Assembly (NCBI GenBank): GCA_949316495.1
Contig: OX439003.1
Span: 41,318,725-41,382,724, forward strand
Origin: Amphiduros pacificus
Lineage: Eukaryota > Annelida > Polychaeta > Phyllodocida > Hesionidae
Length of the DNA stretch: 64,000 bases
Direction of reading: 5' to 3'
The notes beneath the pieces were generated by a model. The model was given only the letters and a program-made list of their open reading frames with translations, was not told the DNA's origin and ran no database searches. How positions within the stretch are numbered: the stretch's first letter is position 1; each line of letters opens with the position of its first letter. Made by a program: the position numbers and the translations under genes. This document shows, piece after piece, positions 62,201 through 64,000 of the stretch.

Positions 62201-63504
62201 GATCCACCACGTTAAAGATCCTGATGGTGTCCCGGAACAGATCGTCTTCTACCCTATGTGACACCTGTAAACAGACATATCCATAGTATTACATCAGCAT
62301 AATCAGATGATTATCAAATAACACATTTAAAGTGTGATAACCAGTTGGCATGATCAGCTTGAATCCCTGCTCACAAACCTGAGTTATGATCATTTAAATA
62401 TCAAATGAACAAATGAACAAATGTTATTTATATGGTGTTAACAAATGATCAATATATATATAATATGATATGATCTTTAAAGATCTTTACAAATGTAAAA
62501 ATTGCTGAATGTTCTATTTGAAAAAAGAGAATGTTTTGTTTTGTATAGAGGACATACCTCCCTGGCAGCCATGAGCCTCTCTTTCAGTTTGGCGGAAGCA
62601 GCGTCTTCGCTATTTGTATCGCCGGCAATAGTGGCAAATGAGAGACTGGGAACGTACACTGTGTTGACGCATGGGGTACCACAAGGACAAAAGTCAGCCT
62701 TCTTTTTGGCAGCAACTACAATGGATATCGTTTTATAATTTGAATTTATTACTTATATCCTGCATAACGAAGCTACATCATACATGAGACAATTCTATTA
62801 GATGATACACCAAAATATTTTTTTTACATTTTATTTTAGTGGTAATTATCTACCGTAGTGGCAGGTGGCTCCCTCTGTGGCAAGTATCTACTTTAATGGT
62901 AGGTGTCTACCTGAAATGAACCTCAAAGGTGGAAGTCTACTAATTGTTGCTCCCTTACGCTTACTGGTCACGGTTGCATTCTATTATATGAATAATGTGT
63001 ACCATAGTGCCTTTCATTTATGTCATTTGAAATGATAAAAAATAGCTACTTACTGAAAATTTCTTTGATACATTTGGTATATTTGTCGGCACTACATGAT
63101 GGAAAATCACCTAAAATAAAACAAAAACAAAAACATGAAATAAAAAATATGTTCGCCATGACAAATATTCTACTTATAATAGCTACCATACTGATCTAAT
63201 GACCTTTTAGGTTTGATTTATACCTGTTGCTTAAAAAAAAAACATCCAAACATCCCCTCCGTCCCTGACAAGGCCACAGAATACTAATAATTTTATGTGA
63301 ACGCCTTGACGATATTAAGACCCCCTGGCAGGGCTACTCACTGTTGCCGACAGGTGGCATATTGATATCCCGGCATTTACACTCCTCCCTGGCCAGTTCC
63401 CCCTCGCAGTCCAGGTTGCATTTATTGGTAGTGTAAGGGTCGGAGGGGTAGTATTTGAAATCCGCCACAGTACAGTTTCCCCACGGTGGTTCCAGATTAT
63501 CAAC
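59021..63504 (-). CDS. DEG/ENaC (ASIC-like) sodium channel, 3' half, with giant extracellular insert
   Basis: Six exons on the minus strand (63342-63504, 63054-63110, 62558-62715, 60598-62264, 60231-60322, 59021-59247) have GT-AG boundaries and phases that agree at every junction, giving 787 codons plus a stop. Family hallmarks in order are PPWGNC, CNLDC and CKC, a CPCGTPC knuckle, NILQMDIYY (last palm strand), KKIVQQKAYEY, and ELGGLLGLLLGAS entering TM2 with the G-A-S selectivity filter, then a basic cytosolic tail. The family forms trimeric, usually amiloride-sensitive Na+ channels in the plasma membrane, gated by acid, peptides or force; the ligand here cannot be predicted. TM1 and the N-terminal half lie beyond the right edge. 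Oddity: exon 4 of those visible adds about 555 residues, whereas typical members total 500-700. Family assignment is very secure; subfamily is not. Confidence 0.93.
59640..59815 (+). repeat. Dispersed unnamed repeat, copy 3, in a channel intron
   Basis: The core GTAGCCAATTCGTAAAAGCA lies at 59749-59768, with AATGCATTCGCGCCTATT upstream and TAAGTTGGCGGGATATCAC downstream. It lies in the last intron of the channel gene, antisense to it. Confidence 0.65.
59935..60177 (-). mobile_element. tRNA-derived SINE in the last channel intron
   Basis: On the minus strand the head reads GGGATATGGCTTAGTTGGTA (box A) and GGGTTCAAATCCCAG (box B) at tRNA spacing. The 3' part has GACTGATATAGTCTTAACAG and TGCTGAAAAGATCGTTAA, related to the fragment at 50430-50510. 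It is in the sense orientation of the host gene. The poor match of the body to family 1 suggests a separate SINE family. Confidence 0.8.
60231..60322 (-). CDS. Channel exon: last palm strand
   Basis: Acceptor CGTTATTTACAG, donor CTCA|GTAAGG; phase 2 in, 1 out; 92 nt. It encodes KNILQMDIYYKALTDKKIV and QQKAYEYPALL, a clear counterpart of the ASIC stretch leading from the palm into TM2 (ENILVLDIFFE..QKKAYE). Confidence 0.93.
60598..62264 (-). CDS. Channel giant exon: about 555-residue extracellular insert
   Basis: One uninterrupted 1667-nt exon (acceptor CTGTTTACAG, donor TATGC|GTGAGT; phase 0 in, 2 out). The sequence is amphipathic and probably largely helical, with eleven N-x-S/T sequons and four cysteines (in GRDC, KCDWC and EPKC), as expected for a folded, glycosylated extracellular domain. 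No transmembrane span is evident. I recognise no known domain. It sits between the knuckle helix and the last palm strand, so it would project from the top or side of the trimer. Its length is not a multiple of three, so simple skipping would break the frame. Confidence 0.9.
62558..62715 (-). CDS. Channel exon: CPC knuckle region
   Basis: Acceptor ..CCATTGTAG, donor GAG|GTATGT; phase 1 in, 0 out; 158 nt. It carries FCPCGTPCVNTVYVPSLSF, equivalent to the C-x-C-x-x-P-C and following strand of ASICs, then a charged helix ending KLKERLMAARE. In a normal channel the last palm strand would follow within a few residues; here the giant exon intervenes. Confidence 0.9.
63054..63110 (-). CDS. Channel micro-exon, 57 nt
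   Basis: Acceptor TTTATTTTAG, donor TTCA|GTAAGTAG; phase 1 in, 1 out. It encodes DFPSCSADKYTKCIKEIF, with two more conserved cysteines. Joined to its neighbours it keeps the cysteine spacing typical of the family. Confidence 0.88.
63342..63504 (-). CDS. Channel exon: cysteine-rich domain start
   Basis: Acceptor ..ATCACAG before GTTGAT, donor ACA|GTGAGT; phase 0 in, 1 out; 163 nt. It encodes VDNLEPPWGNC, then CTVADFKYYPSDPY, CNLDC and CKC. These are the conserved palm/thumb cysteines that form the disulfide ladder in DEG/ENaC channels. This is the most upstream exon inside the window. Confidence 0.9.
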
Positions 63505-64000
63505 CTGTGATTAAACAATGATTATATTTTAGCAATATCAAAATATGTTGCATCTTGAGGTGTTTTTTTTTTTTTTATTGTTACATTTTCCTAAAATAAG
63601 GTCAGGAAGGCTGATACCTTACATCGATGTATATTGGCAAGGAAAAGAAATACTTCATATATTGAAAACTTCGAAGAGGACATATTCTGACAAATCAAAA
63701 TGCTGAGTTTCTTAATACTTCTTTTACCAAATCAAACATAATATGTACTTTTTCATAGGCATGTTACTTTTTCATAGGCATATTTGGAATTCGGCTTTAT
63801 TGAATATAAAGCACAATTATCAATCACATTAAAGCACACCAAAAACACATACCCTTAATTACGTGAAACCATGCATAGTAATAAGTATAAGTATCCTCTG
63901 CGGTTACATTGTGTAGCATGCTAACTTTTTATGACATGGTAACATCGGAAACATGGTAACATGAAAACAAAGTAACAATTAGAGAACTTGGTTTGTAGCC
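63505..64000. other. Intron of the channel gene continuing past the right edge
   Basis: Upstream of the first visible exon I see no further splice-bounded coding block with DEG/ENaC character. The exons for TM1 and the N-terminal half should lie beyond this edge. Confidence 0.6.

Noticed and set aside
61165-62261. Plus-strand frames of 60-113 codons opposite the giant exon
   Set aside because: They are antisense shadows of the well-supported minus-strand channel exon.

Overview
The window looks like AT-rich, intron-bearing eukaryotic nuclear DNA from an invertebrate. A mollusc or other spiralian is the most likely source. That is an inference from three things: short exons with GT-AG introns, tRNA-derived SINEs, and very heavy microsatellite and minisatellite content around a lineage-variable DEG/ENaC channel gene. 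I see no bacterial operon, rRNA, intact tRNA gene or CRISPR array.

Only one confident protein-coding gene is present. It is the 3' half of a DEG/ENaC (amiloride-sensitive, ASIC-like) sodium channel on the minus strand, 63504 down to 59021. Six exons are joined by consistent splice sites and phases into 787 codons plus a stop. It carries the cysteine-rich extracellular domain, the last palm strand, TM2 with the G-A-S filter and a basic C-terminal tail. A single 1667-nt exon inserts about 555 residues of glycosylated, apparently helical sequence where ordinary channels have almost nothing. This is the most interesting object in the window. TM1 and the N-terminal half lie beyond the right edge.

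The other roughly 59 kb is gene-poor. At 0.4-1.2 kb there are two short same-strand reading frames of unknown identity followed by a poly(A) signal. At 25-26.3 kb there is a decayed CR1/L2-like LINE, with a small inverted-repeat element just upstream. A possible second LINE scrap lies at 42.0-42.3 kb. Tandem arrays fill much of the rest: 51-bp units (6.9-8.4 kb), 44-bp (13.2-14.5), 25-bp (23.0-23.8), 43-bp (31.4-33.0), 13-bp and another 43-bp (33.0-33.8), 10-bp (37.6-38.1), 44-bp (38.5-39.6), 46-bp (44.1-44.9) and 23-bp (49.6-50.25), plus several long (TA)n tracts. Interspersed elements include a tRNA SINE with a perfect 13-bp target duplication (50.7-51.0 kb), related older copies (27.6 and 53.6 kb), a SINE inserted inside the 10-bp array (38.1 kb), a SINE in the last channel intron (60 kb), a TA-flanked Tc1/mariner-type MITE (41.35-41.80 kb) and an unnamed dispersed repeat with five recognisable copies.

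Between the repeats are islands of complex, less AT-rich sequence with clustered Sox/POU/homeodomain/CRE-like words and perfect inverted motifs (8.9, 9.3, 11.5, 17.6-18.0 and 31.2 kb). A segment of about 370 bp is duplicated at 54.7 and 57.0 kb. These are candidate conserved regulatory elements, but only comparative or chromatin data could establish that.
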